From Chitinophagales bacterium (GTDB lineage Bacteria; Bacteroidota; Bacteroidia; Chitinophagales; LD1): a DNA stretch of 64,000 nucleotides. The stretch covers positions 62,001 through 126,000 of the forward strand of contig JAEUUZ010000046.1 in assembly GCA_016786765.1 (NCBI GenBank), given 5' to 3'. The notes under the pieces are model-generated. The model saw only the letters and a list, made by a program, of their open reading frames with translations, was not told the DNA's origin and searched no databases. Shown here piece by piece: positions 36,388-44,792 of this stretch; positions within the stretch are counted from its first letter, which is position 1; the number at the start of each line of letters is the position of its first letter. The position numbers were made by a program, and so were the translations under genes.

Positions 36388-37452
36388 ATGGATATGCATA
36401 AAACGTATAAAGAACTCGACAACAGTAAGGTAACACAATACCTTACTAACCCTACTTTACCCATTATTAAAGCCAATTGGAAAGGAAATCCTATGAGTGC
36501 CAGCGGACGATTTTTGAATCATCAATACCCCTTTGTGCCTCAGTTTGCCGATATTTTGAAATGGAAATCAAAAACTAATCCTGAATTGGCGGATAAGAAA
36601 AAAGATTCATTTCGGGTGGATACAATAGAAACAGATGCTTTTCTTACTTCAGGAAAAGATGGGATTTGCTGGATCGGACATGCTACCTTTTTGTTTCGCG
36701 TGAAAGGAAAGTTGTTCCTCACCGATCCGGTGTTTAGCTCGCCATCACTATTGATGAAGCGTTTCTCGAAGTTGCCGTTTTCTCCGGGGCGATTAGATGA
36801 TTTGGATTATTTGCTCATTTCCCACGATCATCGCGATCATTTGGATGAAAGTAGTTTGAAGTCGGTGTTTCGAGTAGCAGATAGGGTAGAGGTCTTTACC
36901 GGCTTACGGATTGGCAGTTTCATTCAAAACATAAAACCCACCGTTAAAGTGCAAGAAGCGGGTTGGTATCAACAATATTCCATTGGCGATGGCATTGAAC
37001 TGTTTTATTTGCCGGCAAGGCATTGGTGCAAACGTGGTCTAACCGACACCAATTACCGATTGTGGGGCTCGTTTTTGATTCGAACACCGTTACTAACAAT
37101 ATACTTTGGTGCCGATTCTGGTTATGGTGGGCATTTTAAAGAAATAGGTGAATTGTTTCCCAATATCGATTTTGCTTTGTTGGGGATTGGTGCATACAAA
37201 CCCGAGTGGTTCATGGAAGCCAGTCACACTTCTCCTGAAAAAGCCTTACAAGCAGCTGAAGATTTAAAGTGCAAGCATTTTATTCCTATGCATTACGGCA
37301 CCTTTGATTTGGCGGATGAATCGCTAAGCGACCCCATCAGAACCGCTAAACAGCTTTTCGAACAAGGGAATTATTCGTTTCAATTGGTTGTGCCCGGTGT
37401 AGGCGAGCCGGTATATGCCGGAGAAAAAATGCCCTATCGGTATTCGTTTTAA
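36388..37452 (+). CDS. MBL-fold metal-dependent hydrolase (NAPE-PLD/UlaG-like)
   Basis: A 354-residue metallo-beta-lactamase-fold enzyme. It carries IGHATFLFRVKGKLFLTDPVFS followed by LISHDHRDHLDESS, the HxHxDH metal motif (about residues 150-157). Further ligands appear in ADSGYGGHF and FIPMHYGTFDLADE. Order and spacing match the NAPE-PLD/UlaG-like branch, whose members hydrolyse phosphodiester or lactone bonds. A phospholipid such as N-acyl-PE is possible. The start is the ATG at 36388; a TTG four codons upstream is less likely. It is divergent from the flavodoxin-like gene (72 bases). Confidence 0.85.
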   Translation: MDMHKTYKELDNSKVTQYLTNPTLPIIKANWKGNPMSASGRFLNHQYPFVPQFADILKWKSKTNPELADKKKDSFRVDTIETDAFLTSGKDGICWIGHATFLFRVKGKLFLTDPVFSSPSLLMKRFSKLPFSPGRLDDLDYLLISHDHRDHLDESSLKSVFRVADRVEVFTGLRIGSFIQNIKPTVKVQEAGWYQQYSIGDGIELFYLPARHWCKRGLTDTNYRLWGSFLIRTPLLTIYFGADSGYGGHFKEIGELFPNIDFALLGIGAYKPEWFMEASHTSPEKALQAAEDLKCKHFIPMHYGTFDLADESLSDPIRTAKQLFEQGNYSFQLVVPGVGEPVYAGEKMPYRYSF

Positions 37453-37521
37453 ACGTTAAATCTTTCTTTAAAAAGGGGAAAACGTGTTACTAATTCTCGA
37501 ATGGCAATTCCGATAAATTAG

Positions 37522-37529
37522 TATTTTTG
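37522..37529 (+). promoter_or_regulatory. -7 element directly before guaA
   Basis: TATTTTTG fits TAnnTTTG and ends only three bases before the guaA ATG at 37533. A start site a few bases after this box would lie at or inside the first codons. Confidence 0.4.
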
Positions 37530-37532
37530 CCT

Positions 37533-39074
37533 ATGCAAGAAAAAGTTTTAATCCTCGATTTTGGTTCTCAATACACACAGCTTATAGCCCGTAGAATCCG
37601 CGAATCGGAAGTGTATTGCGAAATTGTTCCCTTCAACCATATTCCTGAACTGACGCCCGACATCAAATCAATTATTTTGAGTGGTAGTCCGTTTTCGGTG
37701 AATGAAACTGATGCGCCTGATGTAGATTTGGAGAAACTCATTAACCATGCCCCTTTGCTAGGGGTGTGTTATGGTGCGCAATTGTTGGCCAAGAAGTTTG
37801 GTGGTACAGTAGAGAAGAGCGATAAACGCGAATACGGTCGTGCTCATTTAGATATCACGGATCGTTTGAATCCATTGTATGATAACGTTTCCAACCATTC
37901 GCAAATATGGATGAGTCATGGTGATACCATTCGTTCGGTGGGCGAGAAATTCTTTGTTACTGCTGCTTCCGATAGTATTCCTGTGGCATCTTTTAGCGGA
38001 AAGCCTGGAGCATTTTCAAATCCTGTACATGCGTTACAGTATCACCCGGAAGTGTTTCACTCCACAGAAGGACATAAAATTTTGAATAACTTTTTGCATG
38101 GCGTGTGCGGTTTGAAAAACGATTGGACAGCCTCTTCGTTTGTGCATGATGCGATTGAATCGATTCGCGCACAAGTAGGCGAAGACGAAGTGTTGTTGGG
38201 GCTTTCAGGAGGTGTAGATTCATCGGTACTCGCATTGTTGTTGCATAAAGCGATTGGCAAAAAGTTGGTTTGTATTTTTGTTGATAATGGTTTGTTGCGT
38301 AAAGATGAATTCGAACAAGTGTTGACGCAATACGAGGGCATGGGATTGCGCGTAGATGGCGTTCGGGCAGGCGATTTGTTTTTGAGTGAATTGAAAGGAG
38401 TAACAGAACCCGAGAAAAAACGAAAAATCATTGGCAAGGCTTTTATTGATGTGTTTGAAGCAGAAGCGAAGAAATTCCCGGAAGTGAAATGGTTAGCGCA
38501 AGGCACAATTTATCCGGATGTTATTGAATCGGTTTCGGTAAAAGGCCCTTCGGCTACCATCAAATCGCATCATAATGTTGGTGGATTACCCGATCGTTTG
38601 AATTTGAAAATATTGGAGCCGTTGCGTTTCTTGTTTAAAGATGAAGTGCGAAGAGTAGGAAAGGAATTGGAATTATATCCTGATATTTTGAACCGACATC
38701 CATTCCCTGGTCCTGGTTTAGCCGTGCGTATTTTAGGCGAAATTACCCCAGAGCGTGTTAAAACATTACAAGAGGCAGATGCCATTTTCATTGCCAATTT
38801 GAAGGCAAGTGGTTGGTATGATAAAACATGGCAAGCAGGCACAATTCTCACTACAGTAAATTCTGTAGGTGTGATGGGTGATGAACGTACCTACGAAAAT
38901 GTAGCGGCTTTGCGAGCTGTTCATTCTACCGATGGCATGACAGCCGATTGGGTACATTTACCTTATGAACTGTTAGCTAAAATTTCGAACGAAATTATCA
39001 ATCAGGTGCGTGGTATTAACCGTGTGGTATATGACATCAGCTCAAAGCCACCGGCTACAATTGAATGGGAATAG
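37533..39074 (+). CDS. guaA: GMP synthase (glutamine-hydrolysing)
   Basis: A 513-residue enzyme that converts XMP to GMP with glutamine-derived ammonia and ATP, the last step of GMP synthesis. The class I glutamine amidotransferase domain carries the nucleophile Cys79 (GVCYGAQLL) and His/Glu in [13 protein letters not shown]. The ATP pyrophosphatase domain has SGGVDSS (residues 225-231), and the C-terminal dimerisation domain ends IEWE, as in most GuaA. The ATG at 37533 begins [19 protein letters not shown] two codons upstream belongs to the -7 element. No guaB lies nearby. Confidence 0.97.
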   Translation: MQEKVLILDFGSQYTQLIARRIRESEVYCEIVPFNHIPELTPDIKSIILSGSPFSVNETDAPDVDLEKLINHAPLLGVCYGAQLLAKKFGGTVEKSDKREYGRAHLDITDRLNPLYDNVSNHSQIWMSHGDTIRSVGEKFFVTAASDSIPVASFSGKPGAFSNPVHALQYHPEVFHSTEGHKILNNFLHGVCGLKNDWTASSFVHDAIESIRAQVGEDEVLLGLSGGVDSSVLALLLHKAIGKKLVCIFVDNGLLRKDEFEQVLTQYEGMGLRVDGVRAGDLFLSELKGVTEPEKKRKIIGKAFIDVFEAEAKKFPEVKWLAQGTIYPDVIESVSVKGPSATIKSHHNVGGLPDRLNLKILEPLRFLFKDEVRRVGKELELYPDILNRHPFPGPGLAVRILGEITPERVKTLQEADAIFIANLKASGWYDKTWQAGTILTTVNSVGVMGDERTYENVAALRAVHSTDGMTADWVHLPYELLAKISNEIINQVRGINRVVYDISSKPPATIEWE

Positions 39075-39082
39075 AGTTCCAT

Positions 39083-39306
39083 TTATGATTTAGGATTTTT
39101 TGATTTAAGATTTTGAGCGTTTAGGATTTAAGATGTATTGATTTTAGATTTAGCTTTAAACAATATGTGGCTAAACGATCAAATCATGTAGCTTTCTTCT
39201 TATAGCTTCACCGGCTTTTTTCTATCAGCTAAAGGCTAACAGCTAGTGGCTTCCCTTTTAATAACACAACCTGTGTTTTCTATCAGCTAATAGCTATAGG
39301 CTTCTT
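39083..39306 (+). repeat. Degenerate short repeats in the guaA-pdhB gap
   Basis: Two families occupy the 286-base gap. One is (T)GATTTA(A/G)GATTTT-like units at about 39086-39152, present about four times. The other is TTCTATCAGCTAAAGGCTAA-type units at 39220-39252 and 39278-39304, in which AGCTA and GGCTT recur. They carry no coding frame. Their look is that of dispersed intergenic repeats of Bacteroidota genomes, and a related inverted piece lies at 60895-60935. Confidence 0.6.
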
Positions 39307-39337
39307 CAGCCCCTATTGTTGATTAGGTTTTTCTTGC

Positions 39338-39345
39338 TATTTTCG
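39338..39345 (+). promoter_or_regulatory. Possible -7 element for pdhB
   Basis: TATTTTCG differs by one base from TAnnTTTG and lies 15 bases before the ATG at 39361. A TTGTTG lies 16 bases upstream of it. Confidence 0.35.
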
Positions 39346-39360
39346 ACCAAAATATATTGT

Positions 39361-40341
39361 ATGCGTAAAGTAAGATTCCGTGATGCGATTCGCGAAGCCA
39401 TGAGCGAGGAAATGCGAAGAGACGAAACCGTTTTTTTGATGGGAGAGGAGGTTGCCGAATACGATGGAGCATATAAAGTAAGTCAGGGCATGTTGGCCGA
39501 ATTTGGCCCGAAACGCGTGATTGATACACCTATTGCAGAGCTTGGGTTTGCAGGTATTGCAGTTGGTGCAGCGATGAACGGTGTTCGCCCCATTGTAGAA
39601 TTCATGACTTGGAATTTTGCCATTTTAGCCTTCGATCAAATCATTAACGGATCGGCAAAAATGTTGTCGATGAGTGCCGGTGAATTCGGTAACCCGATTG
39701 TATTTAGAGGTCCGCAAGGAGCAGCCGGCCAATTAGGCGCACAGCACTCGATGATGCTCACCAATATGTTGGCTTCTGTACCCGGTTTGAAAGTGATTTC
39801 ACCTTCTAATGGGTATGATGCAAAGGGCTTGTTGAAAGCCGCTATTCGCGATAATGATCCGGTGATGTTCATGGAATCGGAGCAGATGTACAGCGATTTT
39901 TGCGAGTTACCGGATGAGGATTATGTCATCCCAATTGGAGTTGCAGAAGTAAAAAGACCAGGTAAAGATGTAACCATTGTTTCTTACAATAAGATGATGA
40001 AAATCGCCTTACAAGCGGCTGAAGAGTTAGCGAAAGAAGGCATTGAGGCAGAAGTGATTGATTTGCGTACCATTCGTCCATTGGATGCAGCTACCATTAT
40101 CGAATCAGTTAAAAAGACGAACCGATTGGTGATTGTAGACGAATCGTGGCCATTTACTTCTATTGCTACCGAAATCACATTCCAAGTTCAACGTTATGCT
40201 TTTGATTATTTAGATGCACCTATTCGCAGAGTTTGTGGAGCGGATGCCAGTATGCATTATGCACCAAACTTAGTAGAAGCTTATATGCCTTCTGTTGCAA
40301 AAGTTATGGATGCGGTGAAATCAGTTACTTATGTTGGATAA
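39361..40341 (+). CDS. pdhB: Pyruvate dehydrogenase E1 component, beta subunit
   Basis: A 326-residue thiamine-diphosphate transketolase-like beta subunit of the pyruvate dehydrogenase complex, producing acetyl-CoA from pyruvate. It has FRDAIREAMSEEM, the GEEVAEYDGAYKVSQGM block, RVIDTPIAELGFAGIAVGAA, FRGPQGAAGQLGAQHS and EVIDLRTIRPLD, all standard for PdhB. The ATG at 39361 gives MRKVRFRDA. The alpha subunit and E2/E3 are elsewhere. It has its own terminator (40363-40396). Confidence 0.94.
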   Translation: MRKVRFRDAIREAMSEEMRRDETVFLMGEEVAEYDGAYKVSQGMLAEFGPKRVIDTPIAELGFAGIAVGAAMNGVRPIVEFMTWNFAILAFDQIINGSAKMLSMSAGEFGNPIVFRGPQGAAGQLGAQHSMMLTNMLASVPGLKVISPSNGYDAKGLLKAAIRDNDPVMFMESEQMYSDFCELPDEDYVIPIGVAEVKRPGKDVTIVSYNKMMKIALQAAEELAKEGIEAEVIDLRTIRPLDAATIIESVKKTNRLVIVDESWPFTSIATEITFQVQRYAFDYLDAPIRRVCGADASMHYAPNLVEAYMPSVAKVMDAVKSVTYVG

Positions 40342-40362
40342 ATTTTAGTTCTTCTATAAACT

Positions 40363-40396
40363 AAAAAAGGTCAGATAAATTATCTGACCTTTTTTT
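40363..40396. terminator. Bidirectional terminator between pdhB and the PPIase gene
   Basis: A perfect 15-bp stem (40363-40377 with 40381-40395) with a 3-base loop and A/T tracts on both sides, placed between convergent genes, so it can serve both strands. Confidence 0.85.
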
Positions 40397-40414
40397 ATTG
40401 TTTAAAGTTTGAGC

Positions 40415-41506
40415 TTATTTAACGCCCATCAACTCTACTGTAAAGATAAGTGGAGCGTTTGGCGGAATTACACCACCAGCACCTCTTTCACCGTAAGCTA
40501 AATTAGCAGGGATAATCAATTTTGCTTTACCCCCTACTTTTAACAACGCGATACCTTCGTCCCATCCTTTGATAACTTGTCCTTGTCCAAGAACGAATTC
40601 AATTGGTTGCCCTCTATCTAAAGAAGAATCGAATTTAGTGCCATTCAACAATGTACCTGTGTAATGAACAGAAACTGTTTTACCTGCAGCCGCTTGTGCG
40701 CCTGTTCCTTCTTTTTCCATTACATAATACAAACCGCTAGATGTTTTCTTTGCGCCTTTGATGGCATCGCCCATTGCTTTTTCGTTTTGCTTTCTTGCTT
40801 CTTCAGCTTTTGCTTTTGCAATTTCTTCTGCGCGAGCAAAATTAGCTACACCGTCAAATTTTTCAGCAGCTTTACCTACGCGGATAATTTTTACCGATTC
40901 CAATTTATCGCCTTGCGCTACAGCGTTTACAATGGCTTGTCCTTCAACTACACTTCCGAAGATTGAGTGTTTCCCATCTAACCAAGGTGTAGGAACGTGT
41001 GTAATGAAAAACTGAGAACCATTTGTTCCCGGACCTGCATTTGCCATGGATAATTTACCCGGTGCATCATGTTTTAATGTAGGATCGAATTCATCCGCAA
41101 ATTGATAGCCCGGTCCACCTGAACCATTTCCTGCAGGGTCTCCACCTTGAATCATAAAGTTAGCAATAACACGATGGAAGGTTAATCCATCGTAGAATGG
41201 TTTGCCTGGGTTAACGGTTGCTTTTGGATGTTTACCTTCTGCCAAAGCAACAAAATTGCCTACGGTTACAGGTGTTTTTTCCATTTCTAATTTACATACG
41301 ATTTTTCCTTTCGATGTGTTGAACTCTGCATAGAGTCCGTCTTCTTTACTCCAATTTGGATTTTCTGTTGGCATAGCTGTTGGTGTGTTTACTTGTTCAG
41401 TTGTTGTGGTTTTAGTTTCTTCTGTTGGTTGTTTAGCATTACATGACGAGAATAAACCGCCAGTAAGCACCGCAAGCATAGAGAAGGATAACGTGATTTT
41501 TCGCAT
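40415..41506 (-). CDS. Dual-domain peptidyl-prolyl isomerase lipoprotein (cyclophilin-FKBP fusion)
   Basis: A 363-residue lipoprotein with a signal peptide ending in FSSC (lipobox cysteine about residue 22). Residues about 60-208 are a cyclophilin domain ([47 protein letters not shown]). A charged helical linker (about 215-265) joins it to an FKBP domain (about 272-363: [58 protein letters not shown]). Both active-site sets are complete. Such cyclophilin-FKBP fusions are known in Flavobacterium relatives and Treponema. It probably folds proteins at the inner or outer membrane in the periplasm. Confidence 0.92.
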   Translation of the reverse strand: MRKITLSFSMLAVLTGGLFSSCNAKQPTEETKTTTTEQVNTPTAMPTENPNWSKEDGLYAEFNTSKGKIVCKLEMEKTPVTVGNFVALAEGKHPKATVNPGKPFYDGLTFHRVIANFMIQGGDPAGNGSGGPGYQFADEFDPTLKHDAPGKLSMANAGPGTNGSQFFITHVPTPWLDGKHSIFGSVVEGQAIVNAVAQGDKLESVKIIRVGKAAEKFDGVANFARAEEIAKAKAEEARKQNEKAMGDAIKGAKKTSSGLYYVMEKEGTGAQAAAGKTVSVHYTGTLLNGTKFDSSLDRGQPIEFVLGQGQVIKGWDEGIALLKVGGKAKLIIPANLAYGERGAGGVIPPNAPLIFTVELMGVK

Positions 41507-41592
41507 ACTTTTTTTGTTTTTAAGTGTGGTAAATGTATAGATTAATTAGATATGTCAAACGACCAATCTTTTATTTTAAAGACATTTTGCAA

Positions 41593-42591
41593 TTACCGTA
41601 CCAACAGACTTTTCAGGATATCAATTTTATGATTTGTTTCCATCCACTCTTTTTTAGGGTCGGAACCTCCCGTAATACCACAGCCGCCATAAAAAATAAG
41701 TTGCGAACGCGTGGCCTCCATACATCTCAAATTCACATATAGCTTGGCGTTTCCGTTTTTGATTTCCCCTAGAAAACCACTATAGAAGCTGCGGTCAAAA
41801 TGTTCATTTTCCTTAATAAAATCGATAGCCGGTTGTTTTGGAAAGCCTCCTACGGCAGGTGTAGGGTGAAGCGCTAAAGCAATTTTATGCCAATGTAACT
41901 TGCGTTTTTTCTTCGCTTGAATATGCGTAAGTAAGTGATTTAATGTACCATTAGCCATAACTTTAGTCTTAAACGTTACCTTTTTAAGCTCTTTAAATGA
42001 GGCTAGGGTATCGGCAATAGAGCGAGTAACAATGGCTTGCTCTTCTTTTTCTTTTTCCGAAAAATCGATAGTGTCCTTTAAGGTGCCTGCCAAAGAATAG
42101 GTTTCGATGGCGGCCTTGGTGGTTTGCAACAACAATTCGGGGGAAGCACAACACCAACACAATTCATTTTCAATAAAAACCAGGCAAACAAAGGCTTGTG
42201 AATAGTGCAACGCTTTTTCGAAAAAAGTTATTGGATGAAAATCTTTTGGTTTAGTTACCGTTAAGGTTCTTGCAGCAACTACTTTCGTGAATTTGTTCAG
42301 TTTGATACCGCGCTTTATTTTTTCAACATATTGCTTGAAATCCCGCTCTTTGGTGCTTTCTTTTTTTCCGGAGGGCAAAAGTTGCAAATCAATATTCCCC
42401 TTTTCATCTCGAATCACATAGCGTTTCTTCCCGTCAAAGGAGTTGATAACAAAACCGTTGTCGATATCGGAAAGGTCGCTCACAGCAATGGCTTCACCAC
42501 TTATTACATTTATTTTTTTCTTGTTCGGTAGCCGATACAAGACAAGTGCATTTTTCTTTTTTGCTGCATCCGACAATTTATTTCTAGTCAT
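41593..42591 (-). CDS. menF: Isochorismate synthase (MenF-like chorismate-binding enzyme)
   Basis: A 332-residue chorismate-utilising enzyme that converts chorismate to isochorismate, entering menaquinone synthesis. The general-base lysine is in KFTKVVAARTL. ETYSLAGTL carries the catalytic Glu, and HPTPAVGGFP, FYSGFLGEI and GGCGITGGSDPKKEW are the family's signature blocks. The N-terminal part is short compared with E. coli MenF, as usual in Bacteroidota. The start is the ATG at 42591; a TTG four codons upstream is less likely. A siderophore-type isochorismate synthase is possible, but no other siderophore gene is near. It is divergent from a histidine phosphatase. Confidence 0.88.
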   Translation of the reverse strand: MTRNKLSDAAKKKNALVLYRLPNKKKINVISGEAIAVSDLSDIDNGFVINSFDGKKRYVIRDEKGNIDLQLLPSGKKESTKERDFKQYVEKIKRGIKLNKFTKVVAARTLTVTKPKDFHPITFFEKALHYSQAFVCLVFIENELCWCCASPELLLQTTKAAIETYSLAGTLKDTIDFSEKEKEEQAIVTRSIADTLASFKELKKVTFKTKVMANGTLNHLLTHIQAKKKRKLHWHKIALALHPTPAVGGFPKQPAIDFIKENEHFDRSFYSGFLGEIKNGNAKLYVNLRCMEATRSQLIFYGGCGITGGSDPKKEWMETNHKIDILKSLLVR

Positions 42592-42634
42592 AAAGTTTAT
42601 CAAACAAAATATATTTTATCAACTTCGCCAACAC

Positions 42635-43255
42635 ATGAAGACAGAAAAGGAGATTTATGTTATCCGACATGGGCAAACGGAACATAATAAAAAGGGGATT
42701 GTTCAGGGGAAAGGCGTGAATTTACCTCTAAACGAAACCGGTCAAGCGCAAGCCCGAAAATTTTTCAATGCCTATAAGGATGTCCCCTTTGATGTAGTGT
42801 ATACGTCAACGCTTTTACGTGCGCAAGAAACGGTTGCCGACTTTCTGAAATTAGGAATACCACACATCATTCGTCCGGAATTAGACGAAATCAGTTGGGG
42901 TAATTTTGAAGGCAATGCTGCCGTAATGGAACAAAGCGATGCGTTTAAAAACTTATTAGTCGCATGGCGCAACGGTGAATTGGATCAAAAACCGGAAGGA
43001 GGGGAGAGCCCATTGGATTTGCAAAAACGTCAACTGCCTTTTATTGAAGAAATTAGGAATTCGCCTTATTCCAAAATTTTAGTGTGTATGCATGGAAGAG
43101 CCATGCGTTCCCTTATGTGTACCCTCACGAATTCACCATTGACGGATATGGAAAAATTCGAACATGTAAATTTAACATTGTATAAATTATCTTTGTCTCC
43201 CCTCGGAGAATTTTCTCTTGAACTAAACAACCATCAAGGCCATCTAAACGACTAA
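42635..43255 (+). CDS. Histidine phosphatase family protein (PGAM-like)
   Basis: A 206-residue phosphatase. The catalytic RHG is in YVIRHGQTEHNKKGIVQG (phospho-accepting His near residue 11), with the second His in LVCMHGRAMRS and the acid residue in LDEISWGNFEG. The family includes phosphoglycerate mutases, alpha-ribazole phosphatase and broad phosphatases. The single domain and short length favour a phosphatase. The ATG at 42635 is used; the frame upstream overlaps the divergent menF. The endonuclease gene follows after 9 bases. Confidence 0.88.
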   Translation: MKTEKEIYVIRHGQTEHNKKGIVQGKGVNLPLNETGQAQARKFFNAYKDVPFDVVYTSTLLRAQETVADFLKLGIPHIIRPELDEISWGNFEGNAAVMEQSDAFKNLLVAWRNGELDQKPEGGESPLDLQKRQLPFIEEIRNSPYSKILVCMHGRAMRSLMCTLTNSPLTDMEKFEHVNLTLYKLSLSPLGEFSLELNNHQGHLND

Positions 43256-43264
43256 AAACTACTG

Positions 43265-44659
43265 ATGAATAAAACACTATTATGTTTCCTATTCTTCACC
43301 CCCCTACTTACATTTTCGCAAACAGAACCAAGCTCGAATCCTAGTAATCTTCGATTTCGTAAAATAACCCATTGGGGATTTGATGTTGCGTTTACACGTT
43401 CATCAGCCGATAGCTTTTTGGTATTGAAAAGTGAGTCGGCTGCAACTACCGCACCTGTGGATGGGGTGAAATACCAAAAAGGACAATGGCTAGGCAATGC
43501 AAAAGTGGTTTCTATTGGTAAAACGGATAGTTTTCATGTTCGAGAAGTGTTAGAAAATACGCAGTATTTCATTACTGTTTATGCCTATAATGCTACTGCC
43601 GGAAGTGCAAATTACAAGCAAACTGCTCCGTTAACCGGAAATATGACTACGCCAGTTTCAACTCCCGGTAGTTATTATGGAAGTATTTTGCCTTCAAGTC
43701 CTTCGTTTGTAAATGATTTACATAATTTGATTTACACGCATACTCCTGTGAGTTATGGTGCTTACAAATTCTTGATTCAACCTAATATCTGGGAGCGAGA
43801 TACAGTAGGGGGACAAAATGTTTCTTTCTGTGCATATAGTGATGAAATTACTTTATATACCGGTGCCATTACCTTTGGCGGAAATCCTGGGGAATACAGT
43901 AAAGAGCATTGCTTGCCACAAAGTTGGATGAAAACAACAAGTGGAACAACTGCCGACCCGGATAGAGCTGATTATTATAATTTATTGGTTACAAATTTTG
44001 ATAAAGCGAATGAAAAGCGAAGTAATTACGCTTACGGTAAAGTAGTTACACCTACTTATACTTATTTAAAATTCAAGTTAGGAAAAGATGCCAACAACAA
44101 AACGGTGGCTGAGCCCCAAGATGCATTTAAAGGAGATGCCGCCAGAAGTATGATGTATGAGATGTTGTGTTATAACAATACAGTGAATTCTGGGAATTGG
44201 GGTCTCAATAATTTGTTCGGTAATGCAAATCAACAATTGGAATCCATTCTTAAACAATGGAATACACAAGATCCGCCTGATAATGCAGAGCGCACCAAAG
44301 GAGAATACATTGCTTCCATTCAATTTAACAGAAACCCATTCATTGATCATCCGGAATGGGCAGATTGTATCAATTTTGCAACCATTGTAGGAAAAACTTG
44401 TGTAAGTGGTATTTTTGACGAAGAGCGATTAGCATTAGATTTTAAATGGATTAGTACAACTACTTTAGAGGTTGTTACCCCTTCCGATGATGATGCTTCT
44501 GTTTTCGTGTCTGATTTCACCGGACGAGTACTATTCTCGGGCAAATCAGAACAAATGGTATCTAAAATTGATATGTCGGGTTTTCCTACAGGTATCTATA
44601 TTTTAACACTACAATACAGTGGTAAAACAGCAAGTATAAAAGTGCCATTTATCAACTAA
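43265..44659 (+). CDS. Secreted endonuclease I (EndA/NucM family) with T9SS domain
   Basis: A 464-residue extracellular nuclease. A signal peptide (MNKTLLCFLFFTPLLTFSQ) is followed by a fibronectin-like beta segment (about residues 28-130). The endonuclease I domain (about 145-375) carries YSKEHCLPQSWM (EHxxPxSW, the catalytic His) and ADYYNLLVTNFDKANEKRSNY, typical of NucM/EndA. The last ~75 residues form a type-A T9SS domain (LEVVTPSDDDASVFV, TGIYILTL, KVPFIN). Likely role: degrading extracellular DNA for nutrients or biofilm control. Confidence 0.92.
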   Translation: MNKTLLCFLFFTPLLTFSQTEPSSNPSNLRFRKITHWGFDVAFTRSSADSFLVLKSESAATTAPVDGVKYQKGQWLGNAKVVSIGKTDSFHVREVLENTQYFITVYAYNATAGSANYKQTAPLTGNMTTPVSTPGSYYGSILPSSPSFVNDLHNLIYTHTPVSYGAYKFLIQPNIWERDTVGGQNVSFCAYSDEITLYTGAITFGGNPGEYSKEHCLPQSWMKTTSGTTADPDRADYYNLLVTNFDKANEKRSNYAYGKVVTPTYTYLKFKLGKDANNKTVAEPQDAFKGDAARSMMYEMLCYNNTVNSGNWGLNNLFGNANQQLESILKQWNTQDPPDNAERTKGEYIASIQFNRNPFIDHPEWADCINFATIVGKTCVSGIFDEERLALDFKWISTTTLEVVTPSDDDASVFVSDFTGRVLFSGKSEQMVSKIDMSGFPTGIYILTLQYSGKTASIKVPFIN

Positions 44660-44681
44660 AAAGTTGGATTTACAAACATTT

Positions 44682-44723
44682 TACTTTTGGTTAACATCGT
44701 TTGATGTTTTTAGCTTACTTTTG
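44682..44723 (+). promoter_or_regulatory. Two -7 elements upstream of the lamin-tail protein gene
   Basis: TACTTTTG occurs twice, at 44682-44689 and 44716-44723, both fitting TAnnTTTG. The ATG at 44793 then follows a leader of about 65-100 bases. The second copy has a TTTG (44700-44703) upstream but at a short spacing. Confidence 0.45.
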
Positions 44724-44792
44724 GCGGGTATTAATTAAACCGGGAAGCGAACGTATTTGCTTTCCAAATTTTTATCTAAAAACAAAACGTTC

